DNA of 64,000 bases from assembly GCF_000282595.1 (NCBI RefSeq), contig NZ_AKIZ01000002.1:42966-106965 (forward strand), read 5' to 3'. This document shows positions 55,929 to 64,000 of this stretch, in pieces. Within the stretch, counting starts at the first letter, position 1, and each line of letters begins with the position of its first letter. The position numbers and the translations under genes were made by a program. Below the pieces are notes generated by a model. It ran no database searches. It saw only the letters and a list, made by a program, of their open reading frames with translations, and had not been told where the DNA came from. This stretch comes from Phyllobacterium sp. YR531 (GTDB lineage Bacteria; Pseudomonadota; Alphaproteobacteria; Rhizobiales; Rhizobiaceae).

Positions 55929-57437
55929 TCAGATTTTGGTATCAATCAGCATGAATGCTGGAATTTCATCACCAAAACCGATGGGCGCCGCGCCCATATC
56001 GTCGCGATCTCTGCGATGATCCCGCCGTGGTTCCGAACGCTGTTCGGGTCTTGCGCGGCGTTGGTCGTTTTCGGCTTTGATCGCAACCTTGTTGGGCTTG
56101 TCAGCCGTGCGGATAACCGGTTGATCGTCCAAAGGCTCGACTTCAATTTCCTTGGCTTTTTCAGCGGCGGCAATGATGTCAATCTCAGACTGCGGCCGCT
56201 CGCGTTCCCGACCTTCATTGCGGCGACGCTTTGGCGCCGGCTTGTCACGACCGCCGCGTCCGCGGCGTGGTGCCTCGTCAGGTTCACTGGAGACGGGGAG
56301 GGTAGACAAATCGCCATCGTGCCATGTGATATCTTCGCCGATCAGCTTTTCAATAGCCGCAAGATACTTGGCGTCAGCTTGCGTTACGATCGTGAAGGCC
56401 TTGCCAGAGCGACCTGCGCGTCCGGTACGACCGATACGATGAACATAATCCTCGGAATGGATCGGGACATCGAAATTGAACACGTGACTGACGTCCGGAA
56501 TATCGAGACCACGTGCCGCAACATCGGATGCGACGAGTATCTTTAGCTTGTTATCCTTGAAATTCGCCAGCATGGTTGTGCGGGCACGCTGATCCATGTC
56601 GCCATGAAGTGCACCAGCATCAAACTCGTGTTTGACGAGCGAGCGGAAAAGCTCCGAAACATCTTTCTTGCGATTGCAGAAGATGATCGCATTCTTGAGT
56701 CCATCGGCTTCCGCGCGTATCAGATCGCGCAGGATTGCCCGCTTTTCCCAATCCTTCTTGCCGGACTTTACGAGCTTCTGCTCGACGGTCTTGGCTGTTG
56801 TTGCTGCTTTCGCCACTTCAATACGTACTGGCGAATGGAGAAACTGTTCCGTCAGTTTTGTGATTTCCGGCGGCATGGTTGCCGAGAAGAACAGTGTCTG
56901 CCGTGTAAATGGAATGAGTTTGCAGATGCGCTCAATATCCGGGATGAAGCCCATGTCGAGCATCCGATCTGCTTCATCGATAACGAGAATATCAACAGCG
57001 CTCAAAAGCAGCTTGCCGCGCTCGAAATGATCAAGCAGGCGGCCCGGCGTTGCAATCAAAACATCTGCACCACGCTCAAGCTTGCGCAGCTGATCATCGA
57101 AAGACACGCCGCCAATGAGCAGCGCCACGTTCAAACGATGGTTTTTTCCGTATTTGACGAAATTTTCTTCTACCTGTGCCGCAAGTTCGCGTGTCGGCTC
57201 GAGAATGAGTGTGCGTGGCATGCGGGCACGGGCACGGCCCTGCTCAAGCAATGTCAACATGGGCAATACGAATGAAGCGGTTTTGCCGGTTCCCGTCTGG
57301 GCAATTCCGAGAACATCCTTGCGTTGCAGCGCATGTGGAATTGCGCCTGCCTGGATGGGTGTCGGGATTGTATATCCTGCTGCTTCTACAGCATCGAGCA
57401 CTTTCGGCGAAAGGCCCAGATCAGTAAAGGTGGTCAA
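55929..57437 (-). CDS. rhlE: DEAD-box RNA helicase, RhlE type
   Basis: ATP-dependent RNA helicase for ribosome maturation or mRNA decay. The 502-residue protein has the Q motif, motif I AQTGTGKTAS, motif II DEAD in VIDEADRMLDMGF, SAT and the C-terminal HRIGRTGRAGR. The tail from about residue 385 is basic and arginine-rich, probably RNA-binding, with an RhlE-like composition. RhlB/RhlE-like helicases bind degradosomes; RNase E is encoded elsewhere in the window. Subfamily naming is provisional. Confidence 0.9.
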   Translation of the reverse strand: MTTFTDLGLSPKVLDAVEAAGYTIPTPIQAGAIPHALQRKDVLGIAQTGTGKTASFVLPMLTLLEQGRARARMPRTLILEPTRELAAQVEENFVKYGKNHRLNVALLIGGVSFDDQLRKLERGADVLIATPGRLLDHFERGKLLLSAVDILVIDEADRMLDMGFIPDIERICKLIPFTRQTLFFSATMPPEITKLTEQFLHSPVRIEVAKAATTAKTVEQKLVKSGKKDWEKRAILRDLIRAEADGLKNAIIFCNRKKDVSELFRSLVKHEFDAGALHGDMDQRARTTMLANFKDNKLKILVASDVAARGLDIPDVSHVFNFDVPIHSEDYVHRIGRTGRAGRSGKAFTIVTQADAKYLAAIEKLIGEDITWHDGDLSTLPVSSEPDEAPRRGRGGRDKPAPKRRRNEGRERERPQSEIDIIAAAEKAKEIEVEPLDDQPVIRTADKPNKVAIKAENDQRRARPEQRSEPRRDHRRDRDDMGAAPIGFGDEIPAFMLIDTKI

Positions 57438-57638
57438 TGGAGATTTAACTTTCTATCTGCAGTCGGTACCATGCATGCCTGTCATCGGCATAAAGCTGCA
57501 TTTGCCAGAAGCATCTGACGCTTATCTGCATAGCGTTTGCTGCAATTGCGTTACGGCTCATACCAGCAAAAGTCAACTCTTGGGTATGGTCACATTTAAG
57601 AGTTTGTTACAATTGTCCGTCATTTTATTCTAATGTTG

Positions 57639-58412
57639 TCAATAAAGGAACTGTTCCTTGAGAATTCGTTCGTTCCAGGAATGGTTCTTGTCAAACAGAA
57701 TGGTCGCCCGCAACTGCGAAGCTTCTTCGATTGTGACGGATAAAACCGACTTTACTTCCGTATGATCTGCGACAGCGTTGACGGGGCGCTTTTCAGGCTC
57801 GAGAATATCAAGGCGCACGGTTACCTTGTTCGGTAGCAGCGCTCCACGCCAACGCCGGGGCCGAAAGGCAGAGACCGGAGTGAGTGCTAGAAGACGAGCA
57901 TCAAGTGGCAGGATAGGGCCTTGAGCTGAAAGATTATAGGCTGTGGAGCCCGCAGGTGTTGCTACCATGACCCCATCGCAAATCAGCTCTTCCAGTCGAA
58001 CTTGATCGTCGACCGAAATCCGGATTTTTGCTGCTTGGTAGGATTGGCGAAGGAGTGAGACTTCATTCAATGCAAAGGCAGTTACAGTGCCTTCTTCAAC
58101 GGACTCCGCCACCATCTTGAGCGGCCTGATTGTCTCTGATTGAGCAGCTTCAACGCGATCTTTTAACCCAGTGCTGTTGAATTCATTCATCAGGAAGCCG
58201 ACAGACCCACGATTCATGCCGTAGATCATCTTTCCCTGGTTCATATAATGCTGCAGCGTTTGAAGCATAAATCCATCGCCGCCAAGTGCAACGATTACAT
58301 CCGCATCGCGGGCGTCCGATTGACCATAGGTCTTGATCAGCTCCTCAGCCGCTTCATCGGAATCCGGTGTGCCGGAGGAAAGAAAAGCAAATGTTTCAAT
58401 TTTCCGGTTCAT
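57639..58412 (-). CDS. nadK: NAD kinase
   Basis: Phosphorylates NAD to NADP. The 257-residue protein has the GGDG motif in VALGGDGFMLQTL, NRGSVGFLMNE and the NAD-binding block CDGVMVATPAGSTAYNLSAQGPI. The last is a strong family mark. The size is typical. It stands alone downstream of rhlE's start, with its own short intergenic region. Confidence 0.96.
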   Translation of the reverse strand: MNRKIETFAFLSSGTPDSDEAAEELIKTYGQSDARDADVIVALGGDGFMLQTLQHYMNQGKMIYGMNRGSVGFLMNEFNSTGLKDRVEAAQSETIRPLKMVAESVEEGTVTAFALNEVSLLRQSYQAAKIRISVDDQVRLEELICDGVMVATPAGSTAYNLSAQGPILPLDARLLALTPVSAFRPRRWRGALLPNKVTVRLDILEPEKRPVNAVADHTEVKSVLSVTIEEASQLRATILFDKNHSWNERILKEQFLY

Positions 58413-58522
58413 GGTTGCCTGCGGGTATGAAAGAGTAAGAACTATCGCCTAGCACGGCGAGCGTGATCTGGCAAAAGTCGAAAGCGATGTATGGTAAAGG
58501 AAACCGGCAATCTCGGGTGATG

Positions 58523-59029
58523 TCAGGATGCCATCGGTTCGGAAGCCAGTTTGAGAATTTCATCGACGGTAACTTTCAAAGGGCCGCTTGTGTCGATTTC
58601 GTGATGAGCCGCCTGTCTCAACATTGGTTCTACTGTCGCGACAAGCTCGCTGATCTTGTTTCGCTCGGCGTCAGTACTGCCGTAACTATCGGACGAACGA
58701 GCCTTCAAGCGCTGCATTACTAGTTCCAAAGGCGTCGACAAGAGTATGATCTTGTCGATCAGTGGATAGAGATTTTCCATATTCTCCGCGCAGCCACTGA
58801 TAAACAGAATGTCGTTGTGATCTTCCGAAAGGAGGGCGCGCACGCGATCTTCGCGCCAGACCCAGTCTTTGCCTTCCGCAGGCGTAAGGACATCTGCCGA
58901 ATCGACATTCACCCATTCAGACCATTCCGGAGTATCCAGATCAACGGCTCGGTAACCGCGTGTGATAAGCTCTCGCACAATGGCTGATTTGCCTGTTGCA
59001 GACATGCCGGTAAGGAGGATGTGATTCAT
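58523..59029 (-). CDS. Small P-loop kinase-like ATPase
   Basis: A 168-residue protein with a Walker A loop GMSATGKS at residues 7-14 and the layout of shikimate kinase/AAA_18 or gluconate kinase-like phosphotransferases. Acidic and arginine residues follow in LITRGYRAVDLDTPEWSEW and the FISGCAENM segment. The substrate cannot be assigned. The start MNHILLTG has AAGGAGG ahead. It lies immediately right of nadK and just left of tRNA-Thr on the same strand. Confidence 0.85.
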   Translation of the reverse strand: MNHILLTGMSATGKSAIVRELITRGYRAVDLDTPEWSEWVNVDSADVLTPAEGKDWVWREDRVRALLSEDHNDILFISGCAENMENLYPLIDKIILLSTPLELVMQRLKARSSDSYGSTDAERNKISELVATVEPMLRQAAHHEIDTSGPLKVTVDEILKLASEPMAS

Positions 59030-59124
59030 GATCAAAGCCTGCTCTGTGTTCAAACACATCATGCAGGAAAACGAACACGAGTTTCAACCCGGTTCATGCG
59101 TATAGGATTTGTACAAGTGAAAGG

Positions 59125-59200
59125 TGGTGCCCCCAGAGAGACTCGAACTCCCGACCCTCTGATTACAAATCAGATGCTCTACCAACTGAGCTATAAGGGC
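59125..59200 (-). tRNA. tRNA-Thr (anticodon TGT)
   Basis: The 76-nt cloverleaf starts GCCCTTA and ends TGGGGGCACCA, with CCA encoded. The anticodon loop TTTGTAA between TCTGA and TCAGA gives anticodon UGU, reading ACA/ACG. The T arm GGGAG-TTCGAGT-CTCTC and D arm AGCTC...GAGC are regular. The acceptor has two G-U wobble pairs. Confidence 0.96.
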
Positions 59201-59466
59201 AGCGGCGTTCGATTAGCACAAAGCTCCCCAGTGTAAAATGGAAAATGTGATTTATATGAAATAATTTTGCAGAAAGTCTGGAAACCTCGCAAACACGGTC
59301 TTTCAGGGCTCGTCGCGTAAGCCGTTTCTCCATGGCAAAGTCGTATGGTCGCCGAAAATCGCAATGCCCGGAGCAAACCAGCTGAACGGGAATCGATTTT
59401 GTATAACGCCGTTGACGTAAAGGTAATCTGTAGTTCAATGTCATCGGGACGGGGAGGGTTTCGAAT

Positions 59467-61119
59467 ATGGCATATGATGCAGACGCTATTGTGATTGGAG
59501 CAGGGCTGGCAGGACTTGTCGCCGCAACTGAACTGACGGATGCGGGAAAACGTGTAATCATTGTCGACCAGGAGCCCGAACAAACACTTGGTGGGCAGGC
59601 CTGGCGTTCTTTTGGTGGCTTGTTCTTTGTAGACAGCCCCGAACAGCGGCGATTGCGAATCAAGGACTCCCGCGAACTGGCTCTACAGGACTGGATGGGG
59701 TCTGCCGGTTTTGATCGCGAGGAAGATCATTGGCCTCGCAAATGGGCTGAGGCCTACGTGGATTTTGCTGCAGGTGAGAAGCGCTCCTGGCTGCAAGCGC
59801 AGGGCATGCGCTGGTTTCCCATTGTTGGTTGGGCAGAACGCGGCGGTTCGCTGGCCACAGGGCACGGAAACTCAGTGCCACGTTTTCATATTACATGGGG
59901 AACCGGATTGGGTGTGGTTGAGCCATTCATCCGGCGGGCGCGTGAAGCAGAACAAAAAGGCCTTTTGACCTTTCGTTTTCGTCACAGGGTGACATCTCTC
60001 GGTACCAATGGTGGCGTCGTCGACAGCGTAGAGGGGGAGGTGCTGGAGCCCAGCAATGTAAAACGCAGCGAACCAAGCTCGCGAGTGGCTAGTGGTTCAT
60101 TCATTCTACGCGCGCAGGCAATCATTGTTTGCAGTGGTGGCATCGGGGGCAATCATGATCTTGTACGCAAGAACTGGCCGAAGCGCTTGGGCGATGCGCC
60201 GAAGCGTATGATTAGCGGCGTACCCGATCATGTTGATGGTTTGATGCTGGGTATCGCTGAACAAAGCGGTGCGCATCTGATCAATGGCGATCGCATGTGG
60301 CATTATGTGGAAGGCGTACATAATTGGGACCCGATCTGGTCAAAACATGCGATACGCATTCTTCCGGGCCCATCATCATTGTGGTTTGATGCGAAGGGAG
60401 ATCGCTTGCCGGCGCCGTGCCTGCCCGGATTCGATACCTTGTCTACGCTCAGTCACATCATGAAAACGGGTTATGACTATTCTTGGTTCATTCTGAACGA
60501 AACTATCGTGAAAAAGGAATTTACCCTTTCGGGTTCGGAGCAAAACCCTGATTTTACCAGCAAAAGCTGGCGGCAGGTGTTGAAGCGGGCTCTTGGGGGA
60601 ATTCCAGCGCCCGTTCAGGCATTTCTCGATAAGGGCGAAGACTTCATCGTTGAAAGTAATCTGACCGATCTGGTGCGGAGAATGAACACCTTGAGTGGTG
60701 ACAACCTGATTGATGAGCAAAAGCTTGAGGCACAAATTACGGCGCGGGACCGCGAAGTTGATAATGCTTACACCAAGGACGTGCAGATCACTGCGATACG
60801 GGGCGCCCGCAATTATATTGGCGACAAGCTTGTCCGCGTCGTACCTCCGCACAAGATACTCGACCCAAAGCACGGGCGTTTGATCGCGGTGCGCCTCAAT
60901 ATCCTGACACGCAAATCCTTGGGTGGTATCGAAACTGATTTAAGCGCGCGAGCGCTGAAACAGGATGGAGAGCCGTTGGCAGGCGTTTACGCAGCCGGTG
61001 AGGCTGCAGGCTTCGGCGGTGGTGGAGTTCACGGTTACAACTCGCTTGAAGGGACATTTCTCGGAGGATGTATATTCTCCGGACGGACCGCTGGGCGTGC
61101 CGCTGCGAAGGCAGTGTAA
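59467..61119 (+). CDS. FAD-binding dehydrogenase (3-ketosteroid dehydrogenase/KstD-like family)
   Basis: A 550-residue flavoprotein. The FAD-binding Rossmann motif is VIGAGLAGLVAATELTDAG near the start; GYNSLEGTFLGGCIFSGRTAGR near the end binds the ring system. The middle is the FAD_binding_2 (fumarate reductase/KstD) fold. Annotated homologues in alphaproteobacteria are called only FAD-binding dehydrogenase, and the substrate is unknown. It stands alone downstream of tRNA-Thr, in a region where integrated elements often sit, but no integrase or repeat is seen. It converges on the YceI gene with four bases between stops. Confidence 0.88.
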   Translation: MAYDADAIVIGAGLAGLVAATELTDAGKRVIIVDQEPEQTLGGQAWRSFGGLFFVDSPEQRRLRIKDSRELALQDWMGSAGFDREEDHWPRKWAEAYVDFAAGEKRSWLQAQGMRWFPIVGWAERGGSLATGHGNSVPRFHITWGTGLGVVEPFIRRAREAEQKGLLTFRFRHRVTSLGTNGGVVDSVEGEVLEPSNVKRSEPSSRVASGSFILRAQAIIVCSGGIGGNHDLVRKNWPKRLGDAPKRMISGVPDHVDGLMLGIAEQSGAHLINGDRMWHYVEGVHNWDPIWSKHAIRILPGPSSLWFDAKGDRLPAPCLPGFDTLSTLSHIMKTGYDYSWFILNETIVKKEFTLSGSEQNPDFTSKSWRQVLKRALGGIPAPVQAFLDKGEDFIVESNLTDLVRRMNTLSGDNLIDEQKLEAQITARDREVDNAYTKDVQITAIRGARNYIGDKLVRVVPPHKILDPKHGRLIAVRLNILTRKSLGGIETDLSARALKQDGEPLAGVYAAGEAAGFGGGGVHGYNSLEGTFLGGCIFSGRTAGRAAAKAV

Positions 61120-61123
61120 CAAT

Positions 61124-61711
61124 TCAGGTGCGCTGCGCCTCAATTGTCATGTCGAACTGGACAACGTTCGAGTAAATCGGCGTGCCCACATCCATGCCAT
61201 AGCGTGAACGCATGATCTTTCCATCTACATGGAATGTGATCGTATTCTTTCCATGTCCCGACAGGGTTGCCTGAAAGGTGGCTGGACTGCTTTTGCCGCG
61301 CGCCGTCAGCAAGCCGGAGATGACTGCAGTATCCGGACTGGTTTGGGTGATCTGGGTAGATTTGAACTTTATGGTCGGGAAGTTTTCCGTGTCGAATACC
61401 GCGTCCGAACGCAGAAAGTTCTCGATGCGCGCCTGACCCGTGACGACACTTTCTGGATATAATGTGAAATCTATCATGGAGTGGGCAATATCGGATTTGT
61501 TTAATGCAAAAACCCCGGAAAATTTCTTGAAATCTCCGGTTATGCCACCGCCGCCAACTTGAGCGACTGTGAAGCCAATATGGGATGAGGGTTGTATATC
61601 GTAACGTCCTGCTACTTCAGAAAGTGTGTCCGCAGCAGCAACAGAAGCGGCCATGGCCAACATACCGGCGAATATCACTTGGACTCTTCTTAATCTTTTC
61701 CTCGCGGGCAT
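61124..61711 (-). CDS. YceI-family periplasmic lipid-binding protein
   Basis: A 195-residue exported protein of the lipocalin-like YceI fold, which binds isoprenoid chains such as ubiquinone in studied members. After a signal peptide (about residues 8-26) the YceI core shows YDIQPSSHIGFTVAQVGG and PTIKFKSTQITQ, and ends with RSRYGMDVGTPIYSNVV. It lies 18 bases after the cytochrome b561 stop; the pair is common and suggests a shared redox or electron-transfer role. Confidence 0.9.
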   Translation of the reverse strand: MPARKRLRRVQVIFAGMLAMAASVAAADTLSEVAGRYDIQPSSHIGFTVAQVGGGGITGDFKKFSGVFALNKSDIAHSMIDFTLYPESVVTGQARIENFLRSDAVFDTENFPTIKFKSTQITQTSPDTAVISGLLTARGKSSPATFQATLSGHGKNTITFHVDGKIMRSRYGMDVGTPIYSNVVQFDMTIEAQRT

Positions 61712-61728
61712 GTGCAGATTTCCCTGAT

Positions 61729-62301
61729 TTAGCGCCTTTCGGCAGGGGCTGGGCTCGGCCGCAGCATACGGGTTAATATTGCGTCTTTTTTCCAGAAATG
61801 ATGATGAAGTGCTGCCAGAATATGCAAAGCGGCAATCGTGGCCGAGAAATATGCCAGATAGGCATGGCTCGCTGTCCAGAATGCTTCAGCATTGTCGGAC
61901 ACCTGTAAGGGTAGCGATGGTATGACCACCAGATTGAACATATAAGTGGGGATCAGCAAAGGTGAACTGGAGGCAATCGCCCATCCTGTCAGCGGTACTA
62001 TGAACAGTGCTCCATAGAGCGCGGCATGGACTATGCGCGATCCAACTCGTTCTATGGTTGTCATGCTTTCAGGATTTGACGGAGACACGCTCGCAGCCTT
62101 CCAGAGCAACCGCACTGCGGAGAGCCCGAGAACCAGAAATCCGAAGGATTTGTGCCATTGAAACAGGCTGAACTGGAGTGTGAAATCGCTGACCCGCGAC
62201 ATCAGATAGCCCAGCAAAATCTGGCCAAGAAAAATCAGGGCGATGATCCAGTGGAACAGGATCGAGATCAGGCCAAAAGAATCTTTGCTGTTGCGCAGCA
62301 T
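61729..62301 (-). CDS. Cytochrome b561-family membrane protein
   Basis: A 190-residue inner-membrane di-heme cytochrome with four hydrophobic helices. Heme histidines are probably HWIIAL (helix 1), QWHKSFGFLVLGL (helix 2) and the two near the end in AYLAYFSATIAALHILAALHHHF. It may pass electrons between quinones and oxidants such as superoxide. ATG at 62301, after GGAG, is chosen over a TTG eight codons earlier. It forms a unit with YceI. Confidence 0.9.
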   Translation of the reverse strand: MLRNSKDSFGLISILFHWIIALIFLGQILLGYLMSRVSDFTLQFSLFQWHKSFGFLVLGLSAVRLLWKAASVSPSNPESMTTIERVGSRIVHAALYGALFIVPLTGWAIASSSPLLIPTYMFNLVVIPSLPLQVSDNAEAFWTASHAYLAYFSATIAALHILAALHHHFWKKDAILTRMLRPSPAPAERR

Positions 62302-62402
62302 TGCCGCACTCCGTTGGCGAGCCAACTCAATTAACGAGTTGACTTTACGCCCACGGGAATGCGGCTGTCACTGCCAAACTATGCAGTTCAAATTCAATTG
62401 AT

Positions 62403-63260
62403 CTATTTGGTCAGGAAACGCTGCGCTGCATAAAGTGAGATCGCAGCCGCGTTGGATACGTTCAGCGATTTTATGGCGCCGGGCATGTCCAGTCGGGCGA
62501 GGTGAGTGACAGTCTCACGTGTCTTCTGCCGCAAGCCTTTACCCTCAGCTCCAAGTACAAGTGCAATACGGCCTTGTTGCATCGTCTTCTCAAGCTCGAG
62601 TGGACCTTCCGAATCAAGACCTATCGTCGTGAAGCCAACTTCATGTAATTCGCCGATGGCATCAGCAAGATTGCGCACTTCGATATGTGGAATGAGTTCC
62701 AGCGCCCCGGAAGCGGCTTTTGCCAGCACACCTGATTCCTGCGGGCTATGGCGTGCCGTGGTGATGATGGCGCCTGCACCAAAGGCAACTGCCGAGCGCA
62801 TGATTGCACCAACATTGTGCGGATCGGTTACCTGATCAAGAATCAACAGCAACTGACTTTCCTGAAGCGCCTTCAGGGATTGTGCTTTGAGCGGTTTTGC
62901 CTCGATCATTACTCCCTGATGCACAGCATCAGAACCAGTTTCTTTGTCGATTGCGCGCGGTTCAACGATATCGATATTAAACGGCAAGGCATCCGTATCG
63001 GTAATTTCCAGCCGGTCGAGGGCGTTTTTCGTCACCAGCATGCGCTTTATTTGGCGTGCAGGGTTATCCAGCGCTGCACGCACGGTGTGCAGCCCGTAGA
63101 GGCGCACCAGACCTTCCGGCGCCTGTGTGCCTGCCACCTGAGGGCGAGAGGCGCGATCCGCTTGCTGTGGCGGTCCTCCGGCTTTCTGGTCACGGTACTG
63201 GCGGCGCAGTGTCGCGTAATGGGAATCTTTTTGCGTGTGGGTGGGTTTTTGTGTTGTCAT
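62403..63260 (-). CDS. rlmB: 23S rRNA (guanosine-2'-O)-methyltransferase RlmB
   Basis: Methylates the 2'-OH of G2251 (E. coli numbering) of 23S rRNA. The 285-residue SpoU-type protein has an N-terminal substrate-binding domain (about residues 50-110, RLYGLHTVRAALDN) and the SPOUT knot with LLILDQVTDPHNVGAIMRSAVAFG, VLGAEGKGLR and the late LNVSNAAAISLYAAQRF. The first 45 residues are basic and extra. The start MTTQKP is chosen over a longer frame that lacks a ribosome site. Confidence 0.93.
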   Translation of the reverse strand: MTTQKPTHTQKDSHYATLRRQYRDQKAGGPPQQADRASRPQVAGTQAPEGLVRLYGLHTVRAALDNPARQIKRMLVTKNALDRLEITDTDALPFNIDIVEPRAIDKETGSDAVHQGVMIEAKPLKAQSLKALQESQLLLILDQVTDPHNVGAIMRSAVAFGAGAIITTARHSPQESGVLAKAASGALELIPHIEVRNLADAIGELHEVGFTTIGLDSEGPLELEKTMQQGRIALVLGAEGKGLRQKTRETVTHLARLDMPGAIKSLNVSNAAAISLYAAQRFLTK

Positions 63261-63389
63261 GGCGCGACCATATACCCTTTCAAGCTGGGCAGCGATACGA
63301 CTAATCGTTGAATTTATTGACTGCAGCACTCGGATTGGCGCATTTCACCAAGCAATTTCCACAACTCATTCATTTTCTTTCGGTAAGTG

Positions 63390-63418
63390 TTGACACCACG
63401 TAGCCTAGTCGGCATAAG
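63390..63418 (+). promoter_or_regulatory. Promoter of the tRNA-Tyr/tRNA-Gly/tuf unit
   Basis: TTGACA (63390-63395) and CATAAG (63413-63418) are separated by 17 bases, about 80 bases ahead of tRNA-Tyr. It should drive the tRNA genes and possibly tuf. Confidence 0.65.
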
Positions 63419-63500
63419 GCCCTCCGCAAGCAACAGCCTGATCGATGATCTGGCCGGTGTTTGTAAAGTGCCAAATGGCGCGGTTCCATCGGCAGTGACC

Positions 63501-63585
63501 GGAGGAGTGCCCGAGTGGTTAAAGGGGACGGACTGTAAATCCGTTAGCTTGGCTTACGTTGGTTCGAATCCAACCTCCTCCACCA
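63501..63585 (+). tRNA. tRNA-Tyr (anticodon GTA)
   Basis: An 85-nt tRNA with long variable arm, starting GGAGGAG and ending CTCCTCCACCA. The anticodon loop of GGA-CTGTAAA-TCC gives GUA, reading UAC/UAU. The variable arm TTAGCTTGGCTTA and T arm TTGG-TTCGAAT-CCAA are regular. CCA is encoded. Confidence 0.97.
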
Positions 63586-63604
63586 CTGCCGGAACCGCCC
63601 GCCT

Positions 63605-63650
63605 GGCGCATAATCCCAAGACGAATTGGTCTTGGTGGAGATTATGTGCC
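63605..63650 (+). other. Long stem-loop between tRNA-Tyr and tRNA-Gly
   Basis: GGCGCATAATC (63605-63615) pairs with GATTATGTGCC (63640-63650) with one G-U, and CCAAGAC (63616-63622) with GTCTTGG (63629-63635), leaving only TGGA bulged and a 6-nt loop. It is nearly perfect. It may help processing of the tRNA precursor or be a small palindromic repeat. No T-run follows, so it is not an ordinary terminator. Confidence 0.6.
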
Positions 63651-63664
63651 AATTTGAGTGTTGT

Positions 63665-63738
63665 GCGGGTATAGCTCAGTGGTAGAGCAGCAGCCTTCCA
63701 AGCTGAATATGCGGGTTCGATTCCCGCTACCCGCTCCA
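63665..63738 (+). tRNA. tRNA-Gly (anticodon TCC)
   Basis: A 74-nt tRNA starting GCGGGTA and ending TACCCGCTCCA. The anticodon loop CTTCCAA gives UCC, reading GGA/GGG. The D arm GCTC..GAGC and T arm GCGGG-TTCGATT-CCCGC are regular. CCA is encoded. Confidence 0.97.
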
Positions 63739-63748
63739 GTTTCGATAG

Positions 63749-63795
63749 AGAGCACCGCGTGCACGCGAGAGCGCGTATGGTGCTCTTCGATTTTG
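63749..63795 (+). terminator. Hairpin after tRNA-Gly
   Basis: AGAGCACC (63749-63756) pairs with GGTGCTCT (63779-63786), and ACGCG (63763-63767) with CGCGT (63772-63776), then TCGATTTTG. It may be a partial terminator or tRNA processing element ahead of tuf. Confidence 0.5.
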
Positions 63796-63936
63796 TCTTG
63801 AGCTTGTACGCCGCTCATGTGTCCCCATATGAACGAGCATAACCCAAGACAAACCCAACCCGGATCGGTCGTGTTTGGCCGGGCGGGTGACTGTGCTGAC
63901 GGACGGCTCGCTGTCTCGTCTGACTACAAACATGGT

Positions 63937-63954
63937 ACCGGCCTCTAGACCGGT
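63937..63954 (+). other. Small palindrome in the tuf leader
   Basis: ACCGG and CCGGT frame an 8-nt centre, 25 bases before tuf. It is a short hairpin that may affect tuf translation. Confidence 0.35.
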
Positions 63955-63978
63955 TGTGATGACGAGAGAACGACGATT

Positions 63979-64000
63979 ATGGCTAAGAGCAAGTTTGAAC
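63979..64000 (+). CDS. tuf: Elongation factor Tu (start only)
   Basis: The last 22 bases encode ATG then AKSKFE, the invariant start of alphaproteobacterial EF-Tu (MAKSKFERNKPH...). Placement after tRNA-Tyr and tRNA-Gly is the classical tuf context. The gene continues beyond the window. EF-Tu brings aminoacyl-tRNA to the ribosome. Confidence 0.9.

Noticed and set aside
59125..61119. Possible integrated element next to tRNA-Thr
   Set aside because: No integrase gene, no repeat of the tRNA 3' end and no change in composition were found; the neighbouring genes are ordinary.
63727..63933. 68-codon leftward frame between tRNA-Gly and tuf
   Set aside because: It covers the tRNA 3' end and hairpin, and no gene is expected or supported there.
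1..64000. CRISPR arrays, insertion sequences and prophage genes
   Set aside because: No regularly spaced direct repeats, transposase, recombinase or phage structural genes were seen on either strand.

Overview
The window is chromosomal core DNA from an alphaproteobacterium of the order Hyphomicrobiales, most likely the Brucella/Ochrobactrum/Pseudochrobactrum group. The evidence is the gene content and order: aroQ-accB-accC-aat, purL-bolA with grxD nearby, a SUF operon of desulfurase-sufB-orf-sufC-sufD-sufS-sufT, and tRNA-Tyr/tRNA-Gly leading into tuf. An NDUFA12 complex I subunit, a class II fructose bisphosphatase next to recJ, and an RNase E with a long acidic insert in its S1 domain agree with this. 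By eye the coding DNA has moderate GC and typical alphaproteobacterial codon use. I saw no prophage, insertion sequence, CRISPR array or rRNA operon.

Layout. 0-4.3 kb: glpX, recJ and a Y-family DNA polymerase, all rightward. 4.3-7.2 kb: an HxlR regulator divergent from an NAD(P)-binding oxidoreductase, a small DUF3008-type protein, an extensin-like secreted protein and an unknown exported protein. 7.2-10.1 kb: rpsD, glutaminase and ttcA. 10.2-15.5 kb: a Bcr/CflA efflux pump, then the leftward purL-bolA and grxD, split by a rightward phosphodiester-glycosidase gene. 15.6-20 kb: a YjhX-type toxin-like gene and two more modules of a regulator divergent from an oxidoreductase (TetR/NmrA+DUF1772, LysR/SDR). 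20-24 kb: gatB, two overlapping GNAT acetyltransferases, NDUFA12, DUF2155 and a VOC protein. 24-32.5 kb: a leftward housekeeping block (M48 peptidase, dsbA-like, aroQ, accB, accC, aat) and rne. 32.5-33.3 kb: the long structured rne leader. 33.3-40.4 kb: cell-wall genes (amiC, PBP1A, M23 endopeptidase), prfB with its programmed frameshift, and a 1-Cys type peroxiredoxin. 40.4-46 kb: a 1145-residue AsmA/YhdP-like protein, tyrS and an alpha/beta hydrolase. 46-55.5 kb: the SUF iron-sulfur assembly locus, preceded by a near-consensus Irr iron-control element and broken before sufA by a 1.6 kb AT-rich segment. 55.5-64 kb: Nudix hydrolase, rhlE, nadK, a small P-loop kinase-like protein, tRNA-Thr, an FAD dehydrogenase, YceI, cytochrome b561, rlmB, tRNA-Tyr, tRNA-Gly and the start of tuf.

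Functional links. Fe-S biogenesis is the strongest theme: the SUF locus, the Grx4-type glutaredoxin and BolA (which form Fe-S bridged complexes in studied species), and client enzymes such as TtcA and complex I. Cell envelope work (AmiC, PBP1A, M23 peptidase, extensin-like protein, AsmA-like protein) is the second. I did not find a clearly new multigene system. The most interesting signals are regulatory or architectural: the structured rne leader with two competing helices, the Irr box before the SUF genes, three tandem hairpins between the desulfurase gene and sufB, the insertion-like segment between sufT and sufA, the glycosidase gene splitting bolA from grxD, and a 46-nt stem-loop between two tRNAs.
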